Part shown: positions 1 through 12,247 of the stretch, in pieces
How positions within the stretch are numbered: the first letter of the stretch is position 1
Layout of the letters: each line of letters starts with the position of its first letter
From: Hemicentrotus pulcherrimus
Lineage: Eukaryota; Echinodermata; Echinoidea; Camarodonta; Strongylocentrotidae
Length of the DNA: 64,000 nucleotides
Direction: 5' to 3'
Assembly: GCA_003118195.1 (NCBI GenBank)
Contig: BEXV01000856.1
Location: forward strand, 29,123 to 93,122
Program-made: the position numbers and the translations under genes
The notes under the pieces: generated by a model
The model's database searches: none
What the model was told of the DNA's origin: nothing
What the model saw: only the letters and a program-made list of their open reading frames with translations

Positions 1-1060
1 TGATGAAACATCGATAATTCTCGGTTTCGTTTTTTCTGGGACGCACTGTATACAGAGTCACGTACGAGACAATGATTTCTCCTGACGATCAAAACCTACA
101 ATCTTACATTCATACAAAAGGATATCTTATTTTATAGTTATCACTATGCCTCAAGTACTTCGTTTCTCAGACATGATGATACATGTACCTCCCTTGTATC
201 ACTGATCATGATTATTTGATGACATACACCCCCTTATCAGTGTCTACATCCATCTCTTTCTCATCCCACGACCACGACAACGAAGCAGACTTTGATTTGA
301 TTAACATGCCCGCATGAATAGTTCAGCCCTAATTGCAGGTGCCGCTAAGATCGGCAGACGAGAAACGTGAATCGTGAAAGTACTTTGTATTTGTTTTAGG
401 TTCTCTTTTCTCGCGCTCTTCTATGGGCTATTCGTGCCACTGATGTATGGTGTCGCGGAAACACAAAGAAAGATCTGCAAATGGAATATTATTAATGGTG
501 CATCTCTTTGATTTTCTTTCTCGTGGCTTTAACAACCTTGGCACTTCCTTAATCGCGTGCGAGTAAGAAAATGGAAGAAGCATTTGGAATGAGCTAATTG
601 ATATTTACTAAGGACAATAAATTTCTCATTTTTTTGAGAAAGAGAGAGTGAGAGAGAAGCGCATACCCTTGAAAGGGCATACTGCTTAAAAGCACCCTGT
701 GGTTTTCATAATTTTAATTCATATGTGATTGTGTAAGGTGTCCTTACTTTTCTGTCAATATAGCATTAGAGATTATTTGTGTACTGCGGTTATTCAATTC
801 CCGTCGTGAATTTAATGAATCGAATAAACATGAGTATCGACGACAGCAGTACTTCATGTACTACTTACATCAAGTTAAATGTTCCACGTCTCTGTGTTTG
901 TCTATTGCCCTAGTATCTATATTTCTAAGGTTTGTACCTTGCATTACAATTTATACCGGATATAAAGCACGGGATATGCGAGTAAGTGAACAATCAAAGA
1001 ACTAAGGGCACGGTTTGAAGTAGTTTGTTCTGAGTTTCTAGATAATTGTCGACTACTGAA
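1..1060. other. No gene or repeat recognised
   Basis: AT-rich sequence with no long open frame, splice-supported exon or clear repeat seen. A short purine stretch lies near 640-660. Confidence 0.5.
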
Positions 1061-1069
1061 TTACACAAG

Positions 1070-1240
1070 AGTGCGTGATTGTACGCGTGCTTGTGTGTGT
1101 GGGTGTGTGTGTGCGCGTGCGTGTTTTTATCATTGTTGTGTGAGATATGTATTCGATGGGTGGCATTTTCGCGCGTGTGGGGTTGTGTGGGTGGGATGAA
1201 TGGAGGCGTATAAGGGCGTGTGTATTTGTGTGTATGGGTG
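1070..1240. repeat. Degenerate (GT)n tract
   Basis: An interrupted GT/GTGC-rich simple repeat. The densest part is 1088-1124, with imperfect GTGTGGGTG units continuing to about 1240. The short open frames on both strands here (T/H-rich on the minus strand) follow from the repeat and are not taken as genes. Confidence 0.85.
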
Positions 1241-3680
1241 CATGAATGTGCTGCTTTTTTGCTGCTTTATGGCGCAAATTTGGACCTTTATTTCCATAAG
1301 AATATTTTCATTCAAACTGAGGAGAATTCTTTCCGCTCTATATGAAACTGTGTTTTACGCCTCCAGTACCCAATTAAGCAGCTAGAGAGAGAATCACACG
1401 ACGGGAGTTCGTAGAAATTCATCGCTATAATTATGATAATCGCTCTGTTCAAATACCAAGTTTTTATTCTAAACGCTGGTTATGTGTGTAATAAAGGTCA
1501 AGCTGATAATGATGGACTGTAACTTGAGTATGTAGGCCTGTACAGTATACAAGTTCTCTATAAAAAAAAAAAATGCTGCCTTCAGGCTCGGCGTTACAGT
1601 GACCTATGCATGGCTAAGTGCTGACCGTCGAAAAAATGTCTGAGACTTTACTTAGCAAACGGCCATCTCTACCGTTACTCTGCTGAATATACCTCCCGGC
1701 GCTACGACAATTGACCCAATGTATAAGCCCAGCAGTAACTGAGCTTGACATATGAAGAAGAAAAAACATGCTCATCTGTCCGGAGGTCAATTTGCAATGT
1801 CCATTATTCTTTACAAAATATATATTTCATATTTTCTTTACGATATGTTTTAAATCATGACATCCGCCCGTCGCATACATTTCACTTTGTCCGAGAAATA
1901 TGCTTTTAATATGATAATTATCATAAAATCTCAGAGTCAATTTCAAAAGCGGAGAGCTAAAGTAGAACTGATATCTCATGAAGTGCTTGGCCGGGGGCAC
2001 CTAATATCCCGGTATATAATGTAAGTGAGCTAAGATGATCCTATTCTAAAAAAGGAAAGGGAAATCGGAAAAATTACCGTACTTCACTGACAGTGGCAGA
2101 TTGATCTGTAGCATACTTACTCTTTTTTTTAAAGTATCATTATTCAAATTAATTTACTCTAAACATTTTTTCAGTCCAATAGTTTCTCTCTTTAGTGAAT
2201 ACATTTAAGAAACAAAATGTCATACAAGTTTCTGTTCGTATTTAAAATAAAATTCTTCTCTACATGCAGATTTCTAAATTACCTCCCATAAGTATTGTAA
2301 GTCTAAAATGTTTTGTTCCCATTGTTTCCAATTTGCAACTTCCACAAATTAATGAAGCTCCTGTTTTGCATATAATTTATCATCATAACGTGTTGACTGT
2401 TAACGTTGCTGTTGCCAATTAGGGATGTTATATCTTATTATGCAGAAGAAAAAATTAACTTTTCTCCTTCTTTCTTCTATTTTTTAAAATGTTGTTAAGA
2501 GCAATGGAAATTATGATGAAACAACGATGGTCTTTGAAAGGTATAGGATAAGCTGTTCCGAAGGCAAAGCTGACGTCAAAATACTCTCAGCTTCATCGTG
2601 AGCACGTGACATACAAGTAACGCAATTCGTCATGCGAGAGACAAGCCTTAAATCAACTGCAAGGTTTTAATCTAACAATTTTCATGCTATTTCTTCCAAT
2701 CTAACCCGTCATCGTACCTCATCAGACATCGCATGAAGAAAACCTCGAAAAAATAAGCGTCACCTGTTTTGTGAAGAACGAATTAGTCTTTAAATAAGGC
2801 CTTAGAGGTATTTTAAGGTAACGCGTCAATGAAGTATACAAATGGAGAAAGTTCCTCATTTTGTTGCAAATTGCCACAGGTGTTTTTTACAGAGGGAACC
2901 GATAGGAACGATACATTTCAGGTTCGATGAAACGAATGATCAACACACTACAGTAACGTCTCATTCTCTTCAACTGATTATCTCTTAAGGTTGGAACATT
3001 CAAAGTGATGACTTTGTCTAGTCAAAAGACTTTTCTTTTATACTATTAGGACTTGAAAAAGGTGCTAATGAACAAACAATATGTAGTAGAACTAGGATTA
3101 CTTGATTTTTTTTTTAAATCTTGGTTTTTGTTGTTTACAGATTAAGAAAAAAAGAACTTTCGAAAGACTACAAATCACCCATCTGCTGTGAAACTCGTAG
3201 ATCACGTGGTTCCTGATGCAAGACTAATTTAAAAATTCAATCTTTGTAACCTCCCAGGTAAGTAGATATAGTTTCAAAAGACAGAAAAATCAATTTAAGG
3301 AAAGAAGGAGAGAGAGAGGCGGGAAAATATAGAAAAGAAATATCTTTCAATGTTTCACTATTTTAAAGGGGAACTGTTTATGTGTGGAAAGTAGAATCAT
3401 GAAGTTATGGACTTTTTTAAAATTCTGATGTCCATAAGGTTGTCATGGTCATGGTTGATGAGGAATTGGTTTGAAATTACTTCGATATCATTCCTCTATT
3501 TATATTGAGATATCAATCATTGAAGGTTATTTGTAGTGATGTATTTTTTGCATTGTTTAGCTTTCTTAACGTCAATTTTTGTTTGAAACCTAAAACTATG
3601 GAGGTATTTCTTTGAACATGCTGGGCAAGATAAATAAATATGCCAACTTGTTTTTTGACTGACAAAATAAAGTTGTACTC
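1241..3680. other. Intergenic or intronic, nothing recognised
   Basis: About 2.4 kb of AT-rich DNA without an open frame of note. An A run lies at about 1563-1573. I see no repeat structure or exon signal that I can support. Confidence 0.5.
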
Positions 3681-4037
3681 TTAAAGGCATCGTTTAACAA
3701 TATTAAATCTGAGATGTATGCACGTAGGTGTTATCAATGTCTGTAATATGGTGTAATATTGAAGCTCTAAAAATGATCATGAAGTGCCTCCAGAAAGTAA
3801 ATATCTTTCAGTGACCAGATTTACTCACTTTCACCAATATACAATAGTATTATAAAAACCGTTAGGAAAATGACAAAATAAATTTCGATTTCCAATCATG
3901 AATATCTTTATAATCAGACAGGCGATCGGCTTGTAAAGGTCATGGGATTCCTGACTGACCTAAAGGTTTATATGCAGCATGAGCTCAATCCAGGGTTTTG
4001 TTACAAAATCTGAGGCAATGTTACCGAGTCACTTTAA
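3681..4037 (+). mobile_element. TTAA-bounded MITE-like element, family C copy 1
   Basis: One of three copies of a 357-382 bp repeat (others at 55244-55625 minus and 61545-61924 plus). It starts TTAAAGGCATCG and ends ...CTTTAA, so both ends carry TTAA. Shared internal blocks include GATCATGAAGTGCCTC, a run containing AATCAGACAGGCGATCGG, and CCTGACTGACC. The terminal inverted similarity is short (TTAA then A/G GG). No transposase is encoded, so it would be non-autonomous. TTAA target duplication occurs in piggyBac and Kolobok DNA transposons; which one applies is not shown. Confidence 0.75.
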
Positions 4038-5390
4038 CTTCACTTTCGTCAAACACGTATGTTTGTGACCGGAAAAGCTGGGAGATCAATCGATTTCTGA
4101 CCATGACTTTGCTCCTTGTCCTTTCATCACGACACAGATGCACTCCCATTTTCGAGGGCATAAAAGGAAACTGGAACAAGATATCGAACAAAAAATGATA
4201 GGAAAACAACATCTGCAGTAATGCGAATAAAAATTGCATCGAAAATGACTATGGATCTATGCACGGCTATAGCAGCAGGAGAGGAAAATCAATTTTATCA
4301 TCCAAATCCTCCTTATCTATTAGTTACTTTACTTCGCAAATGTCCAGTATTTTACTCTCCCTTTGAATATGTCGAATTCGTATCCTCACTATGATTTTTA
4401 ATTTTATCCACAATTTTGAGCAGGGGGGGGGGGGGGGTNNNGGGGGGGGGATTCGAAAAATTTAAACAGAATAACTCGTATTGTACTCAAGTTTATTCCG
4501 ACGTTGGGCTTAATCTTCTTTTTTATATCAGGTTTAAACATGGAAGTCATTCTAACTTTATGACAGAAATCAAAATCTTTCCATGAACTTCTGATTCAAG
4601 GGCGGGAAAGGAGGGCTAGGCTTTGACCGATCATAAGATCATAAGGGATCTTCCGGCAACCTGCCCCATGTTGCAACAACTATCTAAATGACTAATGGGG
4701 ATGTTCATCAAAGAGCAACATCAATATACTATGATATATACGTTCACTAAAGTTTGTAAACCACGAGCCACTCCCCCGACTTCGTTATTATTAAATAATT
4801 TGCACAAGATCAATAATTGTAGGTGTACTGCGGCATCGGGTCTGCCTGAATAGATAATCTATATATCACACCCAAAATTGATATGATTACATAGGCTTTC
4901 ACATTTTTAGACGAGGTTCACTCGTGTTGATAATAATGAAAATTGTCTAATAATTTAGTTACATGATCATGGTGTTGGAAATTGTAACAAACGAGCTAAA
5001 CATTGTTGAAACTGCAGGTGAAATGTTTGTTTTCATATCTGGTTTGGGTGCAATATCTCTCCTGCATGTGATTAAAATAAAATGTTATTAAATAAATTCG
5101 TTTACATACAAGTACCACGGATGTGCCTCCTGTTTACCTGGCAGATGGAGCGGTATCATTTTGATTATATGGCCAGAAATAAATGACAATTGCAATTTAG
5201 TTCATGACATTTCATTTGAAAACTCATCATGATTCGCCCAGCAACAAGAAGCGGAAATGCGTGAGGGAAGAGCTAAACATAATTATGTATCTTGGGGTGA
5301 AGAATATTAAGTTTGACAATTTCACTCCTATTCCCCTACTCATTAATATTAACAGAACCCCATTTTCAGCACACGCTGAAATTCAATAAG
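4038..5390. other. AT-rich sequence with a small gap
   Basis: Nothing gene-like is supported. The short open frames on both strands near 4021-4239 overlap the end of the TTAA element and look like chance frames. A G-run gap interrupts it (separate entry). Confidence 0.45.
4423..4450. other. Assembly gap inside a poly-G run
   Basis: Fifteen G, one T, three N (4439-4441), then nine G. The gap is simply an unresolved G homopolymer. Confidence 0.95.
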
Positions 5391-5420
5391 GAAAGAAGGA
5401 AGAGAAAGAGAGAGAGTGAA

Positions 5421-5455
<35 letters not shown>

Positions 5456-5735
5456 TAGAGAGAGAATTTAAAAATAAGGGAGAGGGGGAATGTAGAAATA
5501 GAGACACACAGACAGACAGAGAGGAAAAAGGAGAGCAAGAATGGAAAATTGGGAGGAGGAGAAAGAGAGAGACAGAGACAGAGAAAGAGAGACAAAGACA
5601 CAGACAGACAGACAGAAAGAGGGGGTGGGGTGGAGAAGGAGGATGGTGATTAGAGAGAGAGAGAGAGAGAAAAGGGGAGGGAAAAGGATAGGTGGGCAGT
5701 TGGATGAAAAAGGCCTGGAAGGGTATAGATGATAA
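5391..5735 (+). repeat. Purine-rich (GA)n microsatellite region
   Basis: About 345 bases composed almost only of A and G on the plus strand. A pure (AG) run lies at 5422-5451, with GACA/GACAGA variants at 5500-5620. The minus strand is pyrimidine-rich, so it lacks stop codons and generates open frames rich in S, L and F. Mirror-symmetric purine tracts can adopt triplex (H-DNA) structure; this is inference. Confidence 0.95.
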
Positions 5736-6850
5736 GAATGAGCTAAATTTTTCGTTGGACGAAGAAAGTAAAACGCCACTTCACTCAATAGAAGAGTGAT
5801 ATAATACATTTAGAGACCCCCGATTACCATCCAACCGTATTGACACATGCAATCCACCCAGATACGTGAAAGGAAAGCCAGAGTTACAGCCAACTCCTCC
5901 CACCATCTGATATCCCCGCCAATTTCCCTTCGGTATTCCCCTTCAATACCGCGCTTTAACCTCGTTCCATATCGTCAGCCGTACCGGGAAAACCAAGGGA
6001 AATATAATTGAAATGGGTTGAGTTTTTAACTACAGCTATTCCATCGAGTTGCTCCTTATTCAAAGATGGTCGTGAAGATTCGCTAATGGTTGTGATTTTT
6101 TCCTTCTTTATCTGTCTACATTTCGAAGGCCTCGTGCCCCAGTTTTTTAACCATTCGATACACTTTTCAATCAACACACCTCTTCTACTCCACTCAAAAA
6201 CATTTTGTAATGGTATTGATTAAGTTCTTCTGTCTAAGCGTGCGTTGGATACGAGGCAGCTTCCTGTACATCCTTTAAAAAAAATGTTGGACAAAAAGAC
6301 ACCTTTGATAGAACTTTTCCTTGTTTTATCTTTTAAACGGAAAGGCGCACACCGTGGCGTAGCTGCGGGTAACGGGGCACATGCCCCTCCGATAAAATTA
6401 TCAAACAAAAAAGAAAATGAAAAACGGAGGGGAAAGAGGAATAAAGAGAGAGGAAGTAGAGAGGGGAAAGGACATTGGAAGGAAGACCATAAAAACCCCT
6501 CCAGCCCATCCTACTCCCAAGCTAATTGTCTTGGTAATCTGTATTCCATCTACCAACTAAGACCTCAACCCCCCCCCCGATGCTGGTGCTCTCTCCATGT
6601 CAGGACCCACAACAGACAAAGCGAGGTATTCAAACACACATAGTTCTGATTGCATTTACCAAAAACCCATGAGGATAGAACACGAAAACACTTTTCATTT
6701 CTATTTGTCTGGAACGCCTGCATTTGTTTTGCTTTCGAGAAATCATACGTTTCGTTTTAAATTATGAGGATCTATCGGACACCTAACATATTTGATTTAT
6801 AACGGCCGATAAGCGCAATTCTTTATAATCTCAAAATAAAGTTCATTTTT
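5736..6850. other. Unassigned sequence with chance open frames
   Basis: Short frames exist on both strands over the same bases (5956-6223 and 6220-6643). Neither has a domain, repeat conservation or a splice context that separates it from the other. A second purine patch lies at about 6418-6490. No gene is called. Confidence 0.4.
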
Positions 6851-6854
6851 TTTT

Positions 6855-7322
6855 CACTCTCCATCCAGGTGTAGATGGGTGCTCGATATGCTAGAGCGAA
6901 ATATATTTTCGGCCACCAGCCTCACGGCTTGACGGTCATGTCCACTTTATAAGAAATGACCATTATTATTGCATTAATAAAAACAATGATATATTCTCTT
7001 TATTCACTCTTTTCACTCTCCATCCAGGTGTAGATGGGTGCTCGATATGCTAGGGCGAAATATATTTTCGGCCACCAGCCTCACGGCTTGACGGTCATGT
7101 CCACTTTATAAGAAATGACCATTATTATTGCATTAATAAAAATAATGATATATTCTCTTTATTCACTCTTTTCACTCTCCATCCAGGTGTAGATGGGTGC
7201 TCGATATGCTAGAGCGAAATATATTTTCGGCCACCAGCCTCACGGCTTGACGGTCATGTGCACCTGATAAGAAATGACCATTATTATCGCATTAATAAAA
7301 ATAATGACATATGCTCTTTATT
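6855..7322. repeat. Three tandem copies of a 159-bp unit
   Basis: The landmark CCATCCAGGTGTAGATGGG begins at 6861, 7020 and 7179, giving an exact 159-base period twice. Copies 1 and 2 differ at only about two bases by eye. Copy 3 carries several more changes, concentrated in its last third. Each unit holds a GC-richer core (TCGGCCACCAGCCTCACGG) followed by an AT-rich half with ATTATTATTGCATTAATAA. No open frame spans the units. It may be a short satellite or a local amplification of one element; no further copy is seen in the window. Confidence 0.95.
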
Positions 7323-8244
7323 TAGAAAGGAGAATATTTTATCTAATGAGCATAGCAATATTTTGACCGGCATGGAAAATCACACTTTCACGGTTTTCCC
7401 ATTGTCTCTTTCTCTCTATCTTTGGTTAAATTGAAGAAAAAATTATTTCATAGGCTACACTTTTTACATTTTATTGACTCAACGAAACCTTACTGTCCTC
7501 GATTTTGCGAGAAAATGATTAAAGAAGTCAGAGATTAGTTATAAGAAATCAAGCCAGGTTGAGTTGAGTTCTTTCTTAATTCTGAAACTATATGATTTAG
7601 AATAAAGAAGCTAGCAGCAGCATTAAAGGCATGGGCTGGTGGCTCATGGATAATAATGTATATGCATTAAAAAAGTAACCAGTAATCAGTGGCATGGAAT
7701 GGGCACAGAATAATTAAGATAAAAACAGTAAAGAATACATTTGCTTTCGTTTTGCAGCTTTTAGTTGACCAATATTCCGTACTAGACACCATTATATTGT
7801 TATATGGGCAATGCGTTCGATTTAGCTGACTTCCCTAATTATACATGTATTATTACAGTTTACCTTTTAGCGTCATGAGTTTGATTAGTAGGTCCTAATA
7901 TTGGGCCAACATTCCTGGCACACATAGTGTTGATAGGGTAACTACCCTATGGAAACACTGCGAGCATCGTGAGGAGGCGTTGTCTTTATCCTTGAATCGT
8001 GAAGGGTGTAAACACACACCCCTACTACCTTCTTGAAGAGTAATGCCGCAGGGTTTAAGGGGAGCTAAACAGAAACACCGACTGGCTTCCAGAAATTTAC
8101 TCAGAAGAACCCTTTACCGTTACGGTATGCATTCCGATAAACGCTTCTTCGGCATGCGGCTACCTATAAGGCCGGGTTGTTACGGTGGAATATTACATGA
8201 TTGTATTTCCCTTGATTTTTGCATTTATTGTCCATAAGACGTGA
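7323..8244. other. No gene recognised
   Basis: About 0.9 kb without a supportable gene. Two small hairpins are visible (AGGGTAACTACCCT near 7936 and GGGTGTAAACACACACCC near 8004). A 64-residue frame at 8043-8237 has no recognisable feature. Confidence 0.4.
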
Positions 8245-9105
8245 AAACTTACGCTGCCGAATTCAACGTTGCCCACGAACGTCATTTAACGTATGCACAC
8301 GATCGCGATTCGTTGCATGGACATTATCGAGATCACGAATGGGAACAAACGTGATCTAACATGGACTTGAATGATTTAGAAGTTGTGAACGTGTGAAGTC
8401 CGAAAGGAACATGATTCATTTTATGGACACATTATATTCGTCGTTTGATTAAGATAAGGAGAACGAGAGTCAATGTGGACATGTATAATGTGATTTATCG
8501 TATGGATGAGAGCGTGAATAAACGTACTGACACTAACGTAATTAAATTTATGGTAACGAATGTGGTTAACCGTTAAAAAACCCGAACGTGATTCATCGTA
8601 TGAACATGATCTTGATTCAAAGTACGAACACGATCATGATTCCACGTATGAAAATGATCATGCTTCAACGTATGGAAACGATCATGATTCCAGCTATGAA
8701 CACGATCATGATCCCAGCTATGGACACGAACGTGATTTAAGGTATTGGCAGGAACGCGATTCATCGTATGGACATTATCGTGGTTCCACGTTTGGACACG
8801 ATCATGATCCCAGCTATGGACACGAACGTGATTCAAGGTATTGGCAGGAACGCGATTCATCGTATGGACATTCTCGTGGTTCCACGTTTGGACACGATCG
8901 TGTTTCCAACTATGAACACGAACATGATTCAACGTATGAACACCATAACGATGGACACAAGTATGGGTCAACGTGTAAACGATATTGAACATTATGAACA
9001 CGAACCTTAAGGTTTATTCATCCGCAATACTCAAGCCTGATCCAACTTACGGAGATAAGCGTAATTCAATGTGTGGACACAACGTTGATGACTTAGATGA
9101 ATGTA
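8245..9105. repeat. 24-bp minisatellite with 96-bp higher-order period
   Basis: A core unit close to TATGGACACGAACGTGATTC plus four bases recurs every 24 bases, cleanly from about 8580 to 8965 and degenerately outside. Inside the core, a four-unit (96-base) block beginning ATCCCAGCTATGGACACG at 8711 repeats at 8807 with few changes. Since 24 is divisible by 3, long frames are open on both strands: plus 8560-8988 gives an 8-residue repeat of the type S-Y-G/E-H-D/E-R/H-D-S, and minus 8573-9001 gives an H/V/N-rich repeat. In the flanking units the frame is broken by indels and stops, which argues against a coding role. A tandem-repeat exon is the alternative. Confidence 0.9.
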
Positions 9106-9375
9106 ATCAAATCCTAGCGAGGTGAAATATTAATGAAATTCAACATAAGAACATAACCCAAGACATCCTACTTTTTAATGGGCCAAGAGGGCACTGAGTA
9201 GATGTGAAATGTAGCTTTTAATGGTGGTTTCAGGCGTTTACCAGTAACGCAAATCCTTCTTTTGTTTCCCAGCCGCAAACCGAGCCCATCATGATGGTCG
9301 GAGCGATGTTTTCGTTCCTATTCAGTAGATAGATTTTCCGTTTCAAAGTATGAGGTGAATTTGAGGATGAGGGAC

Positions 9376-9568
9376 TTAAAGCCACACTGTCCTACTGGTA
9401 GCTACTTGCTCCCTCTATATAGAAAAGAATGCCTAATCGGTGACCATTGGTCCCCCATGATCCCCTTTTTAACTTATGTTGAGAGCTGATTTGATGAGAT
9501 AACCCCCTGTCCAGTGACCTTGCAGAGTGGTCTAATCCCTCCTATAAACTAGTACAGATATGCTTTAA
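9376..9568 (+). mobile_element. TTAA-bounded MITE-like element, family B copy 1
   Basis: A 193-base element starting TTAAAGCCACACTGTCC and ending ATATGCTTTAA. The related full copy is 34264-34457 (194 bases), with a minus-strand copy split between 12074-12247 and 14166-14260. Diagnostic shared blocks are CTCCCTCTATATAG, CCCCATGATCC and GAGAGCTGA. The two ends are inverted versions of each other for about 10 bases (TTAAAGC..). It encodes nothing and is non-autonomous by inference. Confidence 0.85.
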
Positions 9569-10834
9569 ACGTAGTAGAGATGTAAGACTGGTAAGATGCT
9601 AGATAAGAAAACAGTTCTTGAAAGATATGTTTAAACATTATGTCCAATTTTAACAATTTTTTTTTTCTTGAATTATGAATCCGAGTTTGTAGGTCTCACA
9701 CACACATTGTCAATCGGTTTAAGATGAGATTTTCAACAAACTTCCATGTGATTTTTTTTCTTCTTCTGGCTATCATATCAGGTTCTCGATGATTGAATTA
9801 GCCTAAGGCTCTAAAATTATCACTCTTTATGCTCATTAAGGAATAAGGAGGAGGATGAGGACATATGCCTGGCACTCTTCTTAAATTCTTCTCTTCACTA
9901 AAGAAAGATCCTTATTTTATGATGCCTCACTATGGTTTGACTAAACGTGTACTAGCTTAGCTAAATTTTCGGAAGGATCCCAAACAGCTACTATACAATC
10001 TTTATATAAGTTACATAATATCTTACTATCAATAAAGAAATAGTCATCTTTCTAACTGATTCTCTCAATACCCCTCTCTATCAATTATATCTATATATTT
10101 CTCTCGCTGTGTCCTGCTTTCTTTCTTCAACGTCATCTGTGATTCCCAATCCCTCACTTTACAAGGAAACAGTGCCCAAAGCAACCTCACAACATGCGAA
10201 ATCCTTGTTGTTCGAAACAGACATCAAGTTTTCGAAGAAAAAAACAAACATGTTTCCGCCGCAGTCGTTTAATACACCGTGGACACCGGTTCCCCGGCGG
10301 ATATTTGCTTTTTTTTTTATCCATAATCGTGGAGCAATCTGTCTCGACAAAACCAGTGAGCTTCTTTTGTCCTGTAACAGGAGTCGCTTGGAGGGATATT
10401 CTATCGACTTGGATAAATAGAATCTATTTCTTGTGGGTTAACCGTCGCCGTTTGGGAGATGGAACTCTATGCAAACCATGCATGGCGAATGAAGGACGTT
10501 AAGATTTGGGGGTAGGGGCAAATCTCGCATGAAACTGAAATGTTTGCAGGAAAGGGGGGGGGGGATTTCGGTCCGTTTAAAGTATGCTAAATACATAATG
10601 TATGTTCACTATGATTGTGTTGGATATAGGTTGAATTCTTGTACATACACCCCAGATTCGAGATACCCCCTTACTGAGGTTATGTATTCTGATAGCGGGT
10701 CACAACTAAAGCTTATAGCTCCAGGATTTTCTTCCTCTAGTGATCATAATCATAGGTATTACACTTAAAAGGTAATTTCTATCAAGAGATCGAATCCTTC
10801 TCAGATTCTCTATGAAAACCCGTTAATAATAGTC
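9569..10834. other. Unassigned sequence
   Basis: Three overlapping short plus-strand frames (10109-10502) and one at 10529-10768 show no domain. A poly-G stretch is present at about 10553-10564. I do not support a gene here. Confidence 0.4.
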
Positions 10835-11187
10835 ACATTTGTATAGCGATTAGTATCGCGTTTCTATGCGCTTTACGTTGTACTCTTTATTACCCCGGCC
10901 ATTGGATTCATATGCTACTCAGCACAAGAGAGAGCACACGCTCCACTCCCTCGGGAGTCTTCCGGCCAGGCGCCATTTAACAAGCGCACAGTCAGGCGCA
11001 ATTTTACATCCACATTAACGTTCGCGTTCTACCGGATGTGATGCGTGAGCCTATTTCCCGACACTCAACGCTATTTCTTCTAGCGGTGAATCTGCGGCAT
11101 TTAACGAGGCTCGTTCAAACGATGGAACTCGAACCACGAACCAGGTAATAGTCAGTCCGAGTACGTATCCACTAGACCACGACACGG
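10835..11187 (-). mobile_element. tRNA-derived SINE (family 1)
   Basis: On the minus strand the element begins with a tRNA-like head: box A TGGTCTAGTGGA (bases 11179-11168) and box B GGTTCGAGTTCC (11135-11124), spaced as in RNA polymerase III type 2 promoters. The body runs leftwards into a shared tail with ATTACCCCGGCC (plus-strand reading, about 10890) and a TATAGCG motif near 10842. A related tail fragment is at 46390-46530. The length, about 350 bases, suits a SINE with a tRNA-unrelated body. Target duplications were not resolved. Confidence 0.8.
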
Positions 11188-12073
11188 TATATATATTTAT
11201 ATTTATTTTAAAAAATTGCATTCTGTTTCAAGTGAACACTGTCAGCGATTTTAAAATGGGATTCTGCGTCATGGCTTAAACCGATACATCTTAATTATGT
11301 CAGATCAAAACATCGTCTCGCTAATTTGTTTGCCTCTGTTATACCTACCTACCACCACCACCACCACCCCTTATAGGAATATCAATTGAGATTCGTTGTA
11401 ATTAAGAGAACACATTGGGATGATAATGATGTGTTAGCAATACAAAATACATAGGTTTGGTTTAAGTGTGGTTTTTCATTGCTTTTCATTTTAAAAGGAA
11501 ACTGCAGGATTGATAAAATATCCTAAAAAGTGTTTGACATTTCCACTAACCGCGAAAACACATGAATCGCCTCCTCATCTTTCGTCCCTGGTCAAAGTGT
11601 GTGAATGTCCGCTTAATTGATTACCTTTCTCATCCATTATGTAGGTGCTTTTTTAAAGTAGTTTATTTTTTAAAATATTTTATATAAGTTGCTATAAAAA
11701 TTCATTCTGCTTACCTTGGCAGGAGAGAGTGACTGGGAAGTTACAAATACCTGAAGGTGGAGATGTCTCTAGTGTCTTGTGTTAATAGTTTTGTATACCG
11801 ATAGCATCTTACGATCTCCTTACATTGTTTGTACATATTTTCATTTGCAATTGATGTTTTCGACGATATTACAATGTATTTAGAGTATATTTTGGCACCT
11901 TATCACTCATTCACAACTTTTTTAGGACGAGACAACACAAAGTTATTTAAGTATATAACGAAGTGTGTAGTTTGTTATGTCGTCCATTTCACTCCCACAC
12001 CCCCTTTAACAAAAATAGTAAAATATGTTTTTGTTCAAGATGATATTAATGTTTACTTTCATTTCATTTAGAC
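11188..12073. other. AT-rich sequence, no gene recognised
   Basis: It holds a short (ACC)n run at 11345-11369. The 80-residue frame at 11829-12071 is AT-driven and unsupported. Confidence 0.45.
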
Positions 12074-12247
12074 TTAAAGGCAGGCTTTACTACTTCAGCC
12101 AGAAGGGATAAGACCGCCCAGCGAGCCAGCGGTTTCACTGTGACAGGTGGCTATCCCATTAACTCAGCTCTCATTTAACATAAGAAAAAGAGGATCATGG
12201 GGGACCAACAGGCACCGATTGGGGAAGTTTTCTATATAGAGGGAGCA
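12074..12247 (-). mobile_element. TTAA element, family B copy 2, truncated
   Basis: Reverse-oriented copy of the family at 9376 and 34264: TTAA at 12074-12077, then the complement of the 3' half, the CTCAGCTCTCA block, and the ATCATGGGGGACC block. It stops abruptly after GAGGGAGCA at 12247, where the other full copies continue with about 30 more bases. The missing end is present at 14230-14260 in the second contig copy, so this truncation marks a deletion junction. Confidence 0.8.

Noticed and set aside
5383..5809. 72- and 113-residue minus-strand frames and a 63-residue plus frame
   Set aside because: They lie on a purine/pyrimidine tract that cannot easily form stops; the products are simple S/L/F or R/E repeats.
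6855..7322. CRISPR-like array
   Set aside because: The units are contiguous 159-bp copies without distinct spacers, in a eukaryotic setting.
11124..11187. Possible functional tRNA gene on the minus strand
   Set aside because: Box A and B are good, but the sequence continues into a shared repeat body and acceptor-stem pairing is not evident; it is a SINE head.
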